Part shown: one piece after another, positions 9,309-18,241 of the stretch
How the letters are laid out: each line of letters starts with the position of its first letter
Numbering within the stretch: the stretch's first letter is position 1
The notes under the pieces: model-generated
What the model was told of the DNA's origin: nothing
Databases searched by the model: none
Seen by the model: the letters and a program-made list of their open reading frames with translations, nothing else
Origin: Telluria sp042683405
GTDB taxonomy: Bacteria; Pseudomonadota; Gammaproteobacteria; Burkholderiales; Burkholderiaceae_D
Direction: 5' to 3'
DNA length: 64,000 bases
Assembly: GCF_042683405.1 (NCBI RefSeq)
Contig: NZ_JBHUJS010000006.1
Span: 62,001 to 126,000 of the forward strand
Program-made: the position numbers and the translations under genes

Positions 9309-9811
9309 AGGGTTCGCTTTCGCGCAAATACAACGCTACCAGCCTGCTACGGTCACTCCTGCTGTTCAAGATGCTTGAACTTCTGGTCGTCATCTTTGTA
9401 CTGTCATCCCTCTATTACGTGCTCATTGACCGGGTCATGTATTACCGCAAGCAGTACGAACAAGCAGAGGTCAGTTGGACGCTGGCGGCAATCAATAGTG
9501 CCAGACGCACCGAGCTTGCCATGGACGAAGTCTACCGTGCGCTTGGGCGCAAGGCGCATCCGGCACGGATTCGCTCAAAGCACGGAAACCCGATACAACT
9601 GATGAATCCCCAGCCGCGTAATTACATTGGGGAAATATGCGATCCGGATATCCGGGTCATCGAAGGCGGTAGCTGGTACTTTGATAAATGTAATTCTTGG
9701 TTGGTATATGTGTTTTCTAACGAAAAGATTTTTTCTCGGGAGTATCCGAAGGTGCTGAAATTCAATGTAGAATCGCTACGCTTGCTCACTGATCCTGCGG
9801 AGACTCAATAA
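9305..9811 (+). CDS. MshF-position single-pass membrane protein
   Basis: The 168-residue protein has one N-terminal membrane helix (about residues 18-42, LLLFKMLELLVVIFVLSSLYY) and a polar remainder. Its place directly after mshG and before the pilin gene matches mshF in Vibrio MSHA loci, and its size and topology fit. I do not recognise conserved MshF residues, so the name is positional. The start ATG overlaps the mshG stop by four bases. Its base composition is clearly more AT-rich than the surrounding genes, especially at 9690-9790. It could be a rapidly evolving MshF or a recently acquired gene. Confidence 0.7.
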   Translation: MKGSLSRKYNATSLLRSLLLFKMLELLVVIFVLSSLYYVLIDRVMYYRKQYEQAEVSWTLAAINSARRTELAMDEVYRALGRKAHPARIRSKHGNPIQLMNPQPRNYIGEICDPDIRVIEGGSWYFDKCNSWLVYVFSNEKIFSREYPKVLKFNVESLRLLTDPAETQ

Positions 9812-9888
9812 GCGTTTCTCTACGGAAATTTTACGGGTGCAGTGAAAACATAAATAGTAACCTGAGAGAAATCTGGAGAACCTGAAAA
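9812..9888 (+). promoter_or_regulatory. Candidate promoter/leader of the major pilin gene
   Basis: This AT-rich gap lies between the mshF-position gene and the pilin gene. A possible -10 element (TAAATA, near 9851) lies about 16 bases after TTTTAC. A good ribosome site (GGAGA) precedes the pilin ATG. A dedicated promoter would fit the need for much more pilin than assembly protein. The promoter elements are weak matches and are an inference only. Confidence 0.3.
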
Positions 9889-10275
9889 ATGAAAATGAAA
9901 TATAAAGCCAGCGCCAAGCAGGCCGGTTTCACGCTGATCGAGCTGATCGTCGTTATCGTCATCCTGGGCATCATGGCCGCGACCGCTCTGCCGAAGTTCG
10001 TTGACATGGGCACCGAAGCGCGCATCGCCAAGATGCAGGCTGCTGCTGGTTCGATCAAGTCTGCGGCGGCAATGCAGTATGCGAAGACCGCTGCGACCGG
10101 GACGGCGAGCTACCCGGACGCCGCAACCGTGATGGCGGAAGCCGGCCTGGGCGATTATGTTGTCGCTGGCGCGGACGTCACCCCGGATGCAGGCCATGCT
10201 GACTGCAAGATCACCTACGTTCCAGCGGACGGCACGGTTACTGTCTCCGGCCTGACCACCGCGAACTGCGATTAA
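9889..10275 (+). CDS. mshA: MSHA-type major pilin
   Basis: The 128-residue type IV prepilin has a short leader ending in Gly and the conserved mature N-terminus FTLIELIVVIVILGI, with Glu at mature position 5. A peptidase of the PilD type would cut at residues QAG|FTLIE and methylate the Phe. Two cysteines near the C-terminus (DCK and NCD) probably form the D-loop disulfide. Its place after mshG and the mshF-position gene, its small size and the strong hairpin right after it point to the major subunit. There is no separate mshB gene here. Confidence 0.88.
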   Translation: MKMKYKASAKQAGFTLIELIVVIVILGIMAATALPKFVDMGTEARIAKMQAAAGSIKSAAAMQYAKTAATGTASYPDAATVMAEAGLGDYVVAGADVTPDAGHADCKITYVPADGTVTVSGLTTANCD

Positions 10276-10292
10276 GCCAGAGCACGTAGAAT

Positions 10293-10328
10293 AACAGGCC
10301 AAGACACAACGGTGTCTTGGCCTGTTTT
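10293..10328 (+). terminator. Hairpin terminator or attenuator after the pilin gene
   Basis: A perfect 15-base-pair inverted repeat (arms 10293-10307 and 10312-10326, loop AACG) ends in a short T run (TTTT, 10325-10328). It sits 18 bases after the pilin stop and 20 bases before the mshC start. Because the operon continues in the same direction, it probably gives partial termination or protects the pilin mRNA 3' end, so that minor pilins are made at lower levels. Confidence 0.8.
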
Positions 10329-10347
10329 ACTTGGAAAACAGATTCGA

Positions 10348-10872
10348 ATGCGTCGAGCAATCCCTGCTGGATTTACCATGGTTGAGCTGATTGTTGTAAT
10401 CGTGCTCATTGGTATTATCTCCACGGTTGCCGTTTCCCGCTTTCAGGACACCCGGCAATTCACTGCATTATCGTTTTCCCAGGAAATCAAATCGCTCGCA
10501 CAGTTCGGCCAGAAACTGGCCATCGCGCAGAATCGAGCCGTGTTTCTTGCCGTGTCCGCATCGCGAGCAGCCCTGTGTTATGACGCCGCGTGTACCCAGC
10601 CGGTGGTTTCTGCTGCGATGGGCAATAGTAAGCGCACAGCAACCGTCACCGCGTGCGCCAACACTTCCTGGCTCTGCGAGGGCACCCCTGGGGCGCTGGC
10701 GATGACATCGACTTCACCTGCAATGTTCTTCAATGCTGTCGGGCGGCCGTTCGCTTCGGGTGACTCCACGGCGTCCGACACCTCTACGTTCGCTAACTTC
10801 ATCATTACCATTACTGGCGGTGAAGCGCCTCAGACGGTCACCATCGAGCGGGAAACCGGCTATGTCCACTAA
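10348..10872 (+). CDS. mshC: MSHA minor pilin MshC
   Basis: This 174-residue prepilin has leader MRRAIPAG and core FTMVELIVVIVLIGIIS. It is of GspH/FimT-like size and sits first after the major pilin, matching mshC. The chosen start is ATG 10348. A GTG at 10312 is in frame but lies inside the right arm of the hairpin at 10293-10328 and has no ribosome site. Two Cys residues (CYDAACTQ) and a further pair (CANTSWLCEG) suggest disulfides. The 3' end overlaps mshD by 11 bases. Confidence 0.82.
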   Translation: MRRAIPAGFTMVELIVVIVLIGIISTVAVSRFQDTRQFTALSFSQEIKSLAQFGQKLAIAQNRAVFLAVSASRAALCYDAACTQPVVSAAMGNSKRTATVTACANTSWLCEGTPGALAMTSTSPAMFFNAVGRPFASGDSTASDTSTFANFIITITGGEAPQTVTIERETGYVH

Positions 10873-11431
10873 GCGCCGCCAGTTGGGCGTCACGCTGGTC
10901 GAGCTGATCGTATTTGTTGTGATTGTCTCGATAGCGGTAGCCGGGATCCTTGGCGTGATGAGCCTCACGACGGCGCAGAGCGCGGACCCGCTGCGCCGCA
11001 AGCAGGCGCTGATGATTGCCGAAAGCCTGATGGAAGAAGTGCAGATGGCCGATTTCACGGTATGCGATCCGGCCTCGCCCGATGCAAATAATGCGACCAA
11101 TGCCTTTGAATGCGCGATCGCGGAAAACTGGGGTCCGGAGGCGGGCAATTCGCGGCCCTTTGATAATGTCAACGATTATGTCGGCGGGTCCGGCACGCCA
11201 AGCACGGTTTTCATGGCTGGCCAGAATATCATCGACGCCACCGGCAGCGCATTCAATGTCACCGGTTATAGCGCCACGGTGACTATTACGCCCACGACGC
11301 TGGGCGGCATTGGTGGGGGCGGCGCATCCGCCGATACCGCCGTGCTGCACATCCGGGTGGCGGTCTCCTATGACGGCGCCAACTCCATTGTCCTCGACGG
11401 TTACAGGACCCGCCATGCGCCAGTCATCTAG
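10862..11431 (+). CDS. mshD: MSHA minor pilin MshD
   Basis: This 189-residue prepilin-like protein starts at ATG 10862 (MSTKRRQLGVTLVELIVFVV). The leader ends in Gly before VTLVE, with Glu at position 5 of the processed form. It overlaps mshC upstream by 11 bases and mshO downstream by 17 bases, which implies translational coupling. Its order in the operon matches mshD. Minor pilins of this type are thought to prime the pilus tip. The C-terminal half is Gly/Ala/Ser-rich and carries no motif I recognise. Confidence 0.83.
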   Translation: MSTKRRQLGVTLVELIVFVVIVSIAVAGILGVMSLTTAQSADPLRRKQALMIAESLMEEVQMADFTVCDPASPDANNATNAFECAIAENWGPEAGNSRPFDNVNDYVGGSGTPSTVFMAGQNIIDATGSAFNVTGYSATVTITPTTLGGIGGGGASADTAVLHIRVAVSYDGANSIVLDGYRTRHAPVI

Positions 11432-12275
11432 GCACGCGCAGCCTGGCTTCACGCTGGTCGAGATGATCGTGACGATCGTCCTGCTGGGGATCGTCGCGTC
11501 CATGGTCGCGGTCTTCATCCGCGCGCCGGCGCAGGGCTACAGCGATGCCGTGGGCCGCGCCGAAATGTCCGACCTGGCCGATACGGTCATGCGCCGCATC
11601 GCACGCGACATCCGCATCGCGTTGCCGAACTCGGTGCGGGTCTCCGGCGATGGCCGCAGCATCGAAATGCTGGCCACGCGCACGGGCGGACGCTATCTCA
11701 GGGAAGAAGACGGGGCGTCGCCTGCCTTGCCGGTACTGGATTTCCTGCGTCCTGCGAATACCACTTTTACCCTGGTGGGCGATGTCCCCAGCGGCAAACA
11801 GGCGATCGTCTCCGGTGACCGCGTGGTGGTGTTCAACCTCGGTCCGGGCTATTCGCCGGCCGACGCCTACGCAGGCGGCAACAGCGCCGCCGTGGTATCG
11901 GTGGACGCGGCCAGCAAAGTTGTCACCCTCGCTTCCAACCCATTCGGGAACCAGGCGCCGCCGATGCCGTCTCCCAGCGGGCGCTTCCAGGTCGTGAGCG
12001 GACCGGTGCGCTATGTCTGCGCGCCCGGAGCAAACGGTTCGGGCACACTGCGCCGCCATTCCGGCTATGCGATCGTGCCCTCGATCGCAACGGCGCCCGC
12101 GGGCGGTGTCAGCGCGCTTGCCGCGAACTGGGTCACCGGCTGCCAGTTCAACTACGTATCCCTCGCCAATACGAGGACGGCGCTGGTGGTGGTGACGCTG
12201 ACGCTGCAAAAGCCGGGCGGCGCGGACGGCCCGATGACACTGACCCATCAGGTCCACGTGGACAATACGCCATGA
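11415..12275 (+). CDS. mshO: MSHA minor pilin-like protein MshO
   Basis: This 286-residue protein starts at ATG 11415 (MRQSSRHAQPGFTLVEMIV), a type IV prepilin N-terminus of the GspJ/PilW kind. The larger size and the order after mshD fit MshO. Two cysteines (VRYVCAPG and TGCQFNY) may pair. The start lies inside mshD and the stop overlaps mshP (ATGA). It is likely part of the tip complex with MshP and MshQ. The exact role is inferred from the MSHA system. Confidence 0.84.
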   Translation: MRQSSRHAQPGFTLVEMIVTIVLLGIVASMVAVFIRAPAQGYSDAVGRAEMSDLADTVMRRIARDIRIALPNSVRVSGDGRSIEMLATRTGGRYLREEDGASPALPVLDFLRPANTTFTLVGDVPSGKQAIVSGDRVVVFNLGPGYSPADAYAGGNSAAVVSVDAASKVVTLASNPFGNQAPPMPSPSGRFQVVSGPVRYVCAPGANGSGTLRRHSGYAIVPSIATAPAGGVSALAANWVTGCQFNYVSLANTRTALVVVTLTLQKPGGADGPMTLTHQVHVDNTP

Positions 12276-12703
12276 ATGCGCGTTTCATTCCCACGCGCCG
12301 CCAGCAGGGCATCGGGCTGGTGACCGCCGTCTTCCTTCTGGTGGTCCTGGCCGGGCTCGGCGTGGCCATGGTCAGCATCTTCCGCGCGCAACAGGCCACC
12401 ACGGCGCTCGACGTAATGGGTGTGCGCGCCTATCTGGCCGCACGCGCCGGCGCAGAGTGGGGCATCTACCAGCAGAGGATCGTCAACTCGTGTGCGCCAT
12501 CGACGACGTTTGCCATGCCTGCCGGGACGTCGCTGACGGGCTTCAGCGTGACCGTCAACTGCACGCAGGTGACGCAGGCGGGCATCAACCGCTACCGCGT
12601 CACCGCTACCGCCTGCAACCCGCCGGGAGCCGGTGGCTGCCCCAACGCCGCGGTGACGGCCGACTACGTGCAGCGCGTGGTCGATGTCCGATTCGGAGAA
12701 TGA
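12272..12703 (+). CDS. mshP: MSHA protein MshP (PilX-like)
   Basis: This 143-residue protein has an N-terminal membrane helix in a pilin-like context (RRQQGIGLVTAVFLLVVLAG). There is no Glu at position 5, as is common in MshP/PilX-type proteins. Four cysteines lie in the C-terminal part. It overlaps mshO and mshQ by four bases each (ATGA). The order O-P-Q is the classic MSHA arrangement. Confidence 0.83.
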   Translation: MNARFIPTRRQQGIGLVTAVFLLVVLAGLGVAMVSIFRAQQATTALDVMGVRAYLAARAGAEWGIYQQRIVNSCAPSTTFAMPAGTSLTGFSVTVNCTQVTQAGINRYRVTATACNPPGAGGCPNAAVTADYVQRVVDVRFGE

Positions 12704-15700
12704 TTTTGCTTCGCACCTTCCTTGCCCTGATCCTGGTCGCACTGGCCGCAATCGCGCAGGCCCAGACGCCCGTCTCGCTGTACGAGAGCTTCGCCGGCAA
12801 CGTGAATTTTACGGGGACGCAGAAGACCATCCGTACCGGCAGCAACCAGACCAGCCCGTGCTCGGTGGTGAGCCAGAATACCTATGTGTCGGCAACATTG
12901 TCGGGCATCCCGAGCGGCGCAACCGTGCTGCGCGCCATCCTGTACTGGGCGGGTTCCGGCGCCACCCCGGATTACAGCGTGGCGCTGGAGAACACGACGG
13001 TCAACGCGCCTGTCAATCGCCAGTACCGGGTCACCGCGAACGGCCGCAGCTATTTTGGCGGTGCTGCCGACGTGACGAGCTATGTGGCATCGCGCGGCAA
13101 CGGCACCTACCGCTTCCGCCGCCTGACCGTCGATACCCAGAGTGCCTACTGCCAGGTGGAAGGCGTCACCGGCGGCTTCGCGCTGCTGGTGGTGTATTCG
13201 CACGCGAGCGAACCGTTCCGCGTCCTGAACGTCTACGAAGGCTTCCAGCCGACCTACTACAGCAACGTGATCCTGTCGCTGTCGAACTTCCGCATTCCGA
13301 ACCCGCTGGGCAGCGCCACCGGCCGCATCGGGCACATCACGTGGGAGGGCGACTCGACGCTGGGCAACACCAACGCGGAGGACCTGTTCTTCAACGAGGT
13401 CGAGCTGTACGACACTCGCAATCCGCGCTACAACCAGTTCAACTCATCGAGCAACATCAATAACGATGCGGCATCCTACGGCATCGATTTCGATGCCTAC
13501 ACGGTTGCCTATCCCACCATCCAGGCGGGCCAGACCGTCGCCACCACGCGCTACCAGTCGGGGCAGGACTTGGTGCTGCTGCATTCGGAAGTGGTGGCGG
13601 TGCCTAACGTGCCGGTGTCGGACCTGGCCACGACGATGACGGTGGCGAACCAGATGATGACGCTGAACGTCAACAACAGCTATACGATCCGCGTGACCAA
13701 CAACGGGCCCAACACAGAGCCCGGACCCATCGTCGTCACCGACATGATCGCTCCGGAACTGGCCATCGTCTCGGTGGCGGGGACCGGCTGGAGCTGCACG
13801 ACCAGCGGCAGGCTGGTGACATGTACGCGGGCAGGCACGCTGGCTGCAGGCGCCGTCACCAATCCGATCACGATTACCGTGCGCCCGACTGTCAGTCCGC
13901 CGATCATCAGCAACAGCGCCACGGCGACCGGACAGAACTTCGACAACAACGAGGAAAACAGCACCGCCACGGTCGTGACCGGCGGCGCCGCCGGCGACTA
14001 CGTCTTTACCGATGCCCCGTGCACGCCCGGCCTGGCGTTTTCCGATGCGAACCAGCCATGCAAACTGTATCAGTGGGATACGCTGGTCGCGGGAACGGAC
14101 GCCACCAATATCTACATCACGGCGCTCGATACCAATGGCCGGCCCAAGAAGCTGCATAACAACCAGGCCGTGACGGTGAACTTCTATTTTGGCCTGTCCT
14201 GCATTAACCCGGCGACGACAGCGAACGTGGTACCGACCTTCACTGCGCGCAATCCCATGACGGTCTGCGCGCCGAACGGCACCAAGCCCGTGGGCACGCG
14301 CAATTCGGCGGTCACCTTTGCCGGCGGATTGGCCAGCAGTTCGGTCGCGTACAGTTTCCGGTACCAGGACGTCGGCCAGGTGCAGCTGTACATGGTGGAC
14401 GACAACAACAACATGGGCAGCAGCAGTGCATTTGTCGTCAAACCGGACAAGATCGTGCTCAGCAACATCCTGCAGACCAGCACCTCGGCAGCCAACCCGG
14501 CCGCGACGACGCCCACCGGCGCCAAATTCGTTCGCGCGGGAGAAGCGTTCTCGATGACGATCTCTGCGCGCTCCGCCACGAACGCCGTCACCCCGAACTT
14601 CGGGCGCGAACTCGTGCCGGAAACGTTCAAGCTGGTGAGCAGCGGCGCCATCGATCCGGCCACTTCCGCCGTGTTCGCGGAAATGACCAATATTCCGGGA
14701 ATCTCGGGCAGCTTCGGCGCCATCACGGCGGGTCAGGCATCCGGGGCGAACTTCTCCTGGCCGGAGGTCGGCATCCTGAGCCTGATCGGCGGCATCGCCA
14801 GCGCGAACTACCTGAACAGCGGCGACGTGCCGGGCGAGTCCGTCAACGTGGGACGCTTCTTCCCCCATCATTTCGATACCGTGACCGACGAGCCCATGCC
14901 AACCTGTCCGGCCTCCATGGCATGTCCTGCCGGCGTCGGCGCGGCTTACTCGGGACAGCCGTTCGAGGTCGAGGTCAGCGCGCGCAATGCGGCCAATGCC
15001 ATCACCGCCAACTACAATGGCAGGTTTGCGCGCCAGGTCACGCTGAGCGCATGGAGCGCAAATGGTTCGGGATCCCAGAACCCGCCGGCCAGCCCGGTCG
15101 GCTCGGTGCTGTCCAATCCGACGGTCGCGGCGACCGCCTTCGACAACGGCACCGCGACTGTGGCGACGCCCGCATACACCTTCCCCAACGCCTTCACCAG
15201 CACCGCCCCACGGGGAACGAACGGGGCGCTGGATTGGGTTCCTCCCACCACCATTTACCTGCGCGCCATCGAGGCGGCGGACAGCACGGTGACATCGGCC
15301 ATCGGCGCCGGTTCGCAGGAGGGGCCCATCCACATTGTCGCCGGACGCCTGCTGGTGCCCAACGCCTACGGTTCCGACCTGATCAATCTGCCGGTCGAAG
15401 TACGTGCGCAATACTGGAGCGGCGCGCGCTGGGAGAACAGTATTACCGACAGCCTGGCGCTCACCGCGATGGCCAGCGTGGTCACGCCGACAGCCGCCAA
15501 CCTGGAGTTCTCGGGCTGCACCGGCGGTTTTGCCGCCAACTGCGCCACCGCCTTGTCGGCAGCGTCGGCGGCGGGGTTCGCCCTCGAATCGGGGGCGGGG
15601 ACCTTCCGGCTGCGCCCCCCGGGGGCGGCGGGGAGTGTCCTCATGAAGGTGAACGGCATCCCGTGGCTGCCAAGTACCGCCGGCAAGATCGTTTTCGGCG

Positions 15701-15741
15701 TCAAAAAAGCGCCGGTCGACTATATCCGCGAGGTGTACTGA
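12700..15741 (+). CDS. mshQ: MshQ-like large secreted tip protein
   Basis: This 1013-residue exported protein has signal peptide MILLRTFLALILVALAAIAQA, with a likely cut before QTPVS. The chosen start ATG 12700 overlaps the mshP stop. A DUF11-type beta-sandwich repeat is visible around residues 315-425 (TIRVTNNGPNTEPGPIVVTD). The C-terminal ~500 residues resemble the DUF6701 region of MshQ proteins (VGRFFPHHFD, FEVEVSARNAANA). It probably sits at the pilus tip and acts in adhesion. It closes the pilin part of the operon; a 129-base gap follows before mshI. Confidence 0.83.
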   Translation: MILLRTFLALILVALAAIAQAQTPVSLYESFAGNVNFTGTQKTIRTGSNQTSPCSVVSQNTYVSATLSGIPSGATVLRAILYWAGSGATPDYSVALENTTVNAPVNRQYRVTANGRSYFGGAADVTSYVASRGNGTYRFRRLTVDTQSAYCQVEGVTGGFALLVVYSHASEPFRVLNVYEGFQPTYYSNVILSLSNFRIPNPLGSATGRIGHITWEGDSTLGNTNAEDLFFNEVELYDTRNPRYNQFNSSSNINNDAASYGIDFDAYTVAYPTIQAGQTVATTRYQSGQDLVLLHSEVVAVPNVPVSDLATTMTVANQMMTLNVNNSYTIRVTNNGPNTEPGPIVVTDMIAPELAIVSVAGTGWSCTTSGRLVTCTRAGTLAAGAVTNPITITVRPTVSPPIISNSATATGQNFDNNEENSTATVVTGGAAGDYVFTDAPCTPGLAFSDANQPCKLYQWDTLVAGTDATNIYITALDTNGRPKKLHNNQAVTVNFYFGLSCINPATTANVVPTFTARNPMTVCAPNGTKPVGTRNSAVTFAGGLASSSVAYSFRYQDVGQVQLYMVDDNNNMGSSSAFVVKPDKIVLSNILQTSTSAANPAATTPTGAKFVRAGEAFSMTISARSATNAVTPNFGRELVPETFKLVSSGAIDPATSAVFAEMTNIPGISGSFGAITAGQASGANFSWPEVGILSLIGGIASANYLNSGDVPGESVNVGRFFPHHFDTVTDEPMPTCPASMACPAGVGAAYSGQPFEVEVSARNAANAITANYNGRFARQVTLSAWSANGSGSQNPPASPVGSVLSNPTVAATAFDNGTATVATPAYTFPNAFTSTAPRGTNGALDWVPPTTIYLRAIEAADSTVTSAIGAGSQEGPIHIVAGRLLVPNAYGSDLINLPVEVRAQYWSGARWENSITDSLALTAMASVVTPTAANLEFSGCTGGFAANCATALSAASAAGFALESGAGTFRLRPPGAAGSVLMKVNGIPWLPSTAGKIVFGVKKAPVDYIREVY

Positions 15742-15778
15742 CGTCTTTTTCCGACAGTCATCATGGGTATGAGATACG

Positions 15779-15855
15779 GGGAAACAAATTGTATGAATTT
15801 GTCATGTTTCCCAATATAATCAAGCAATTAATCAGCAATTCTCGATTGGAATTGC
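15779..15855 (+). promoter_or_regulatory. AT-rich gap with two hairpins upstream of mshI
   Basis: The 129-base gap between mshQ and mshI is unusually AT-rich for this DNA. The first hairpin pairs GGGAAAC (15779-15785) with GTTTCCC (15806-15812), with an inner AAATT/AATTT stem. The second pairs GCAATTC (15835-15841) with GAATTGC (15849-15855). It could hold an internal promoter for mshI-N, a processing site, or a partial terminator of the pilin half. No T run follows the first stem, so a simple terminator is less likely. Confidence 0.5.
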
Positions 15856-15870
15856 TCAAGTTGACTGCGC

Positions 15871-16809
15871 ATGCAATTTTTTCGAAAAGCTAAGATCACG
15901 GACGGGTGGCTCACGCTGGCATTTCACGCAGACGGCGTGAGCGCTGCGTACGTGTCCCGTCCCGCGTCCGGATCGCCGATCGTTGCCGCATGCGAGTGGT
16001 TCGAGGGGGCCGCCACCGCGGACAACCTGGAACGGATCGGCAAGGAATTGCACGCCGCGCGCTACCAGTGCAGCACCCTGCTGGGTGCCCGTGAATACCA
16101 GTTGCTGTCGGTCGAAGCGCCGAACGTGCCGCCGGACGAGCTGCGCACCGCGATCCGCTGGCGCCTCAAGGACATGCTCGACTTCCACGTCGACGATGCC
16201 ACAATCGACGTGCTCGACGTGCCGGTCGAGCCGAACGCGCCTTCCCGCACCCACAACATGTTCGCCGTGGCCGCCCGCAACAGCGTGGTGCGCAAGCGCA
16301 TGCAGCTGTTCGGCGACGCGCGCATCGACGTGACCGTCATCGATATTCCCGACATGGCGCAGCGAAATATCGCCGCGCTGGTCGAGCCGGAGGGCAGGGG
16401 ACTGGCGATGTTGTCGTTCACCGACGAGGGCGGCCTGCTGACGGTGACCTACCGGGGCGAACTGTACCTGTCGCGCCGCATCGACGTGCCGGTGGCCCAG
16501 CTGGTCGAGGGCGACTACGAACGGCGCAGCGCCGTGTTCGACCGCGTCACGCTGGAGCTGCAACGCTCGCTCGACCACTTCGACCGCCAGTACCACTACA
16601 TCAACGTGGCCAAGCTGGTGCTGGCGCCGTTCAACGCCGACGGCCTGGCGGCCTACCTCACCAGCAACCTGTACGTGCCGGTTGAAACGCTCGACCTGGC
16701 CAGCACGCTCGATATCGCGTCGGCCCCGCTGTTGGCCGATCCGGCGATGCAGCAGAAGTTCTTCCTGACGCTGGGCGCTGCCCTGCGCTACGAGGAGGTC
16801 AAGCTGTGA
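15871..16809 (+). CDS. mshI: MshI-type pilus assembly protein (PilM-like)
   Basis: The 312-residue protein starts MQFFRKAKITDGWLTLAF. It shows the PilM/GspL-like actin fold pattern: an N-terminal VSAAYVSRP strand, LRTAIRWRLKDMLDF, and a C-terminal LVEGDYERRSAVFDRVTLELQRSLDHF segment. It has no membrane helix, as expected for a cytoplasmic scaffold that binds a PilN-like partner. The next gene starts with a GTG overlapping its stop. No strong ribosome site precedes it. Confidence 0.82.
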   Translation: MQFFRKAKITDGWLTLAFHADGVSAAYVSRPASGSPIVAACEWFEGAATADNLERIGKELHAARYQCSTLLGAREYQLLSVEAPNVPPDELRTAIRWRLKDMLDFHVDDATIDVLDVPVEPNAPSRTHNMFAVAARNSVVRKRMQLFGDARIDVTVIDIPDMAQRNIAALVEPEGRGLAMLSFTDEGGLLTVTYRGELYLSRRIDVPVAQLVEGDYERRSAVFDRVTLELQRSLDHFDRQYHYINVAKLVLAPFNADGLAAYLTSNLYVPVETLDLASTLDIASAPLLADPAMQQKFFLTLGAALRYEEVKL

Positions 16810-17450
16810 GCCAGCAGATCAACCTCTTCAACCCGGTCTTCCTCAAGCAGCGCAAGATCTTCACCGCGCTGGCGATGGCGCAGGCGCTTGGCGTGCTGGT
16901 GGTGGGGATCGCGGCCCTGGCCTGGTACAGCCAGCGCAGCGAGGCCGAGCTGGAAGAGCAGGCCGCGCAGGTCACGCGCCAGCTGGAGCAGCGCCAGCAA
17001 AGCCTGCAGAACGCCAGCGCACAACTGGCGCCTCGCAAGAAGAGCGTGGAGCTGGAAGCGCAGATCGCGATCATGGAAATGCAGCTCAAGGCGTTGCGCG
17101 ACGTCGGCGGCGTGCTCGAACGCGGCGCCTTCGGCAATACCCATGGCTATGCTGCCTACTTCCGCGCGTTCGCGCGCCAGGACCTGCCGGGCCTGTGGCT
17201 GACGGGCGTGTCGATCGATGGCGCGGGAACCAATATCGGTATCGAGGGACGCGCGGTCGATGCGGGCATGGTGCCGGGCTATATCAACTTGCTGTCGCGT
17301 GAACCCGTGCTGAAAGGGCGCACCTTCGGCAGCCTGCGCATTACCACCCCACAGCCCGCCGAGCCGGGGGCTGCTGCCGCGCCTGCGCAGGCATCGGTGC
17401 CCTTTGTCGAATTCCAGCTGCGGGCCGAGCCCGTTCGGGCCGAGGGATGA
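16806..17450 (+). CDS. PilN-like inner-membrane pilus assembly protein
   Basis: The 214-residue protein starts at GTG 16806 (SQQINLFNPVFLKQRKIF), overlapping the mshI stop (GTGA). QINLFNP at the extreme N-terminus is the classic PilN signature for docking into PilM-like MshI. One membrane helix follows (about residues 20-40). Then comes a Gln/Glu-rich coiled coil (about 41-95, EAELEEQAAQVTRQLEQRQQ) and a small alpha/beta domain. It is called MshI2 or left unnamed in various MSHA loci, so no symbol is given. It overlaps mshJ by four bases. Confidence 0.85.
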   Translation: MSQQINLFNPVFLKQRKIFTALAMAQALGVLVVGIAALAWYSQRSEAELEEQAAQVTRQLEQRQQSLQNASAQLAPRKKSVELEAQIAIMEMQLKALRDVGGVLERGAFGNTHGYAAYFRAFARQDLPGLWLTGVSIDGAGTNIGIEGRAVDAGMVPGYINLLSREPVLKGRTFGSLRITTPQPAEPGAAAAPAQASVPFVEFQLRAEPVRAEG

Positions 17451-18241
17451 AGCAGTACTGGATCCGCATCTCCACCCGCATCGACGCGATGTCGCTGCGC
17501 GAACGGGTCATCCTGTTCGCGGCGGTGCTGGCCGCTGTGGTGTTCCTGTCGTACTGGATGGTGCTCAGTCCGATGTTCGAGCGTCAGGAGACGCTGTCCG
17601 AGAACATCACGCGCCAGCAGAAGACCATCGCCCAGATCGAAAGCCAGATCGGCGACGTGGCCAGCAAATCCTCGCTCGACCCGGACGCCGTCAACCGCGC
17701 GCGCCTTGCGGTCCTGCAGGGCGAAGTGCGCCAGTTGAGCAGCGACCTGCGCACCATGCAGGAAAGCCTGGTCGAACCGGAGCGCATCGCATCGCTGCTC
17801 GAAACGATCCTGCGCTCGAACGGCCGCCTCAAGCTGGTGTCGCTGCGCACGCTGCCTGTGACCGGCCTGTCCGAAGCGCTGCCGACGGGCGACCCTGCCG
17901 CGCCGCAGGCAGGCGCGGTGTCCGTGCCGGCCGCACCGATTCCGCCGGAAATGATGGCTGCCGCGTGGATCGCCCGCAGCCAGGCCGGGTCGGCCAAGCC
18001 GGCGGAAGGCGAGCCGGCGCCGCCGGAACTGAAGCTCCCCGAGCTGGTGTATCGCCACGGCGTGGAACTGACGCTGGAGGGTGGATACGTTGATATGGTC
18101 AACTACCTGTCGCAGCTGGAGGCGATGCCGGTGCGCCTGATCTGGGGGCGCGCGCGCCTCGATGCGAGCAACCATCCCCGCACGCGCCTGACGCTGACGC
18201 TGTTTACGCTCAGCCTCGAAAAAGATTGGATGAAGTTATGA
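17447..18241 (+). CDS. mshJ: MshJ, PilO-like inner-membrane protein
   Basis: The 264-residue protein has a short cytoplasmic N-terminus and one membrane helix (about 22-42, VILFAAVLAAVVFLSYWMVL). A coiled coil follows (about 45-75), then a C-terminal periplasmic domain ending LTLTLFTLSLEKDWMKL. This layout and its place between the PilN-like and mshK genes fit MshJ. It should pair with the PilN-like protein to align the platform with the secretin. It overlaps both neighbours by four bases. Confidence 0.87.
   Translation: MKQYWIRISTRIDAMSLRERVILFAAVLAAVVFLSYWMVLSPMFERQETLSENITRQQKTIAQIESQIGDVASKSSLDPDAVNRARLAVLQGEVRQLSSDLRTMQESLVEPERIASLLETILRSNGRLKLVSLRTLPVTGLSEALPTGDPAAPQAGAVSVPAAPIPPEMMAAAWIARSQAGSAKPAEGEPAPPELKLPELVYRHGVELTLEGGYVDMVNYLSQLEAMPVRLIWGRARLDASNHPRTRLTLTLFTLSLEKDWMKL

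Noticed and set aside
13444..15411. Long minus-strand open frame opposite mshQ
   Set aside because: Same artefact; the plus strand has a signal peptide and MshQ-like domains.
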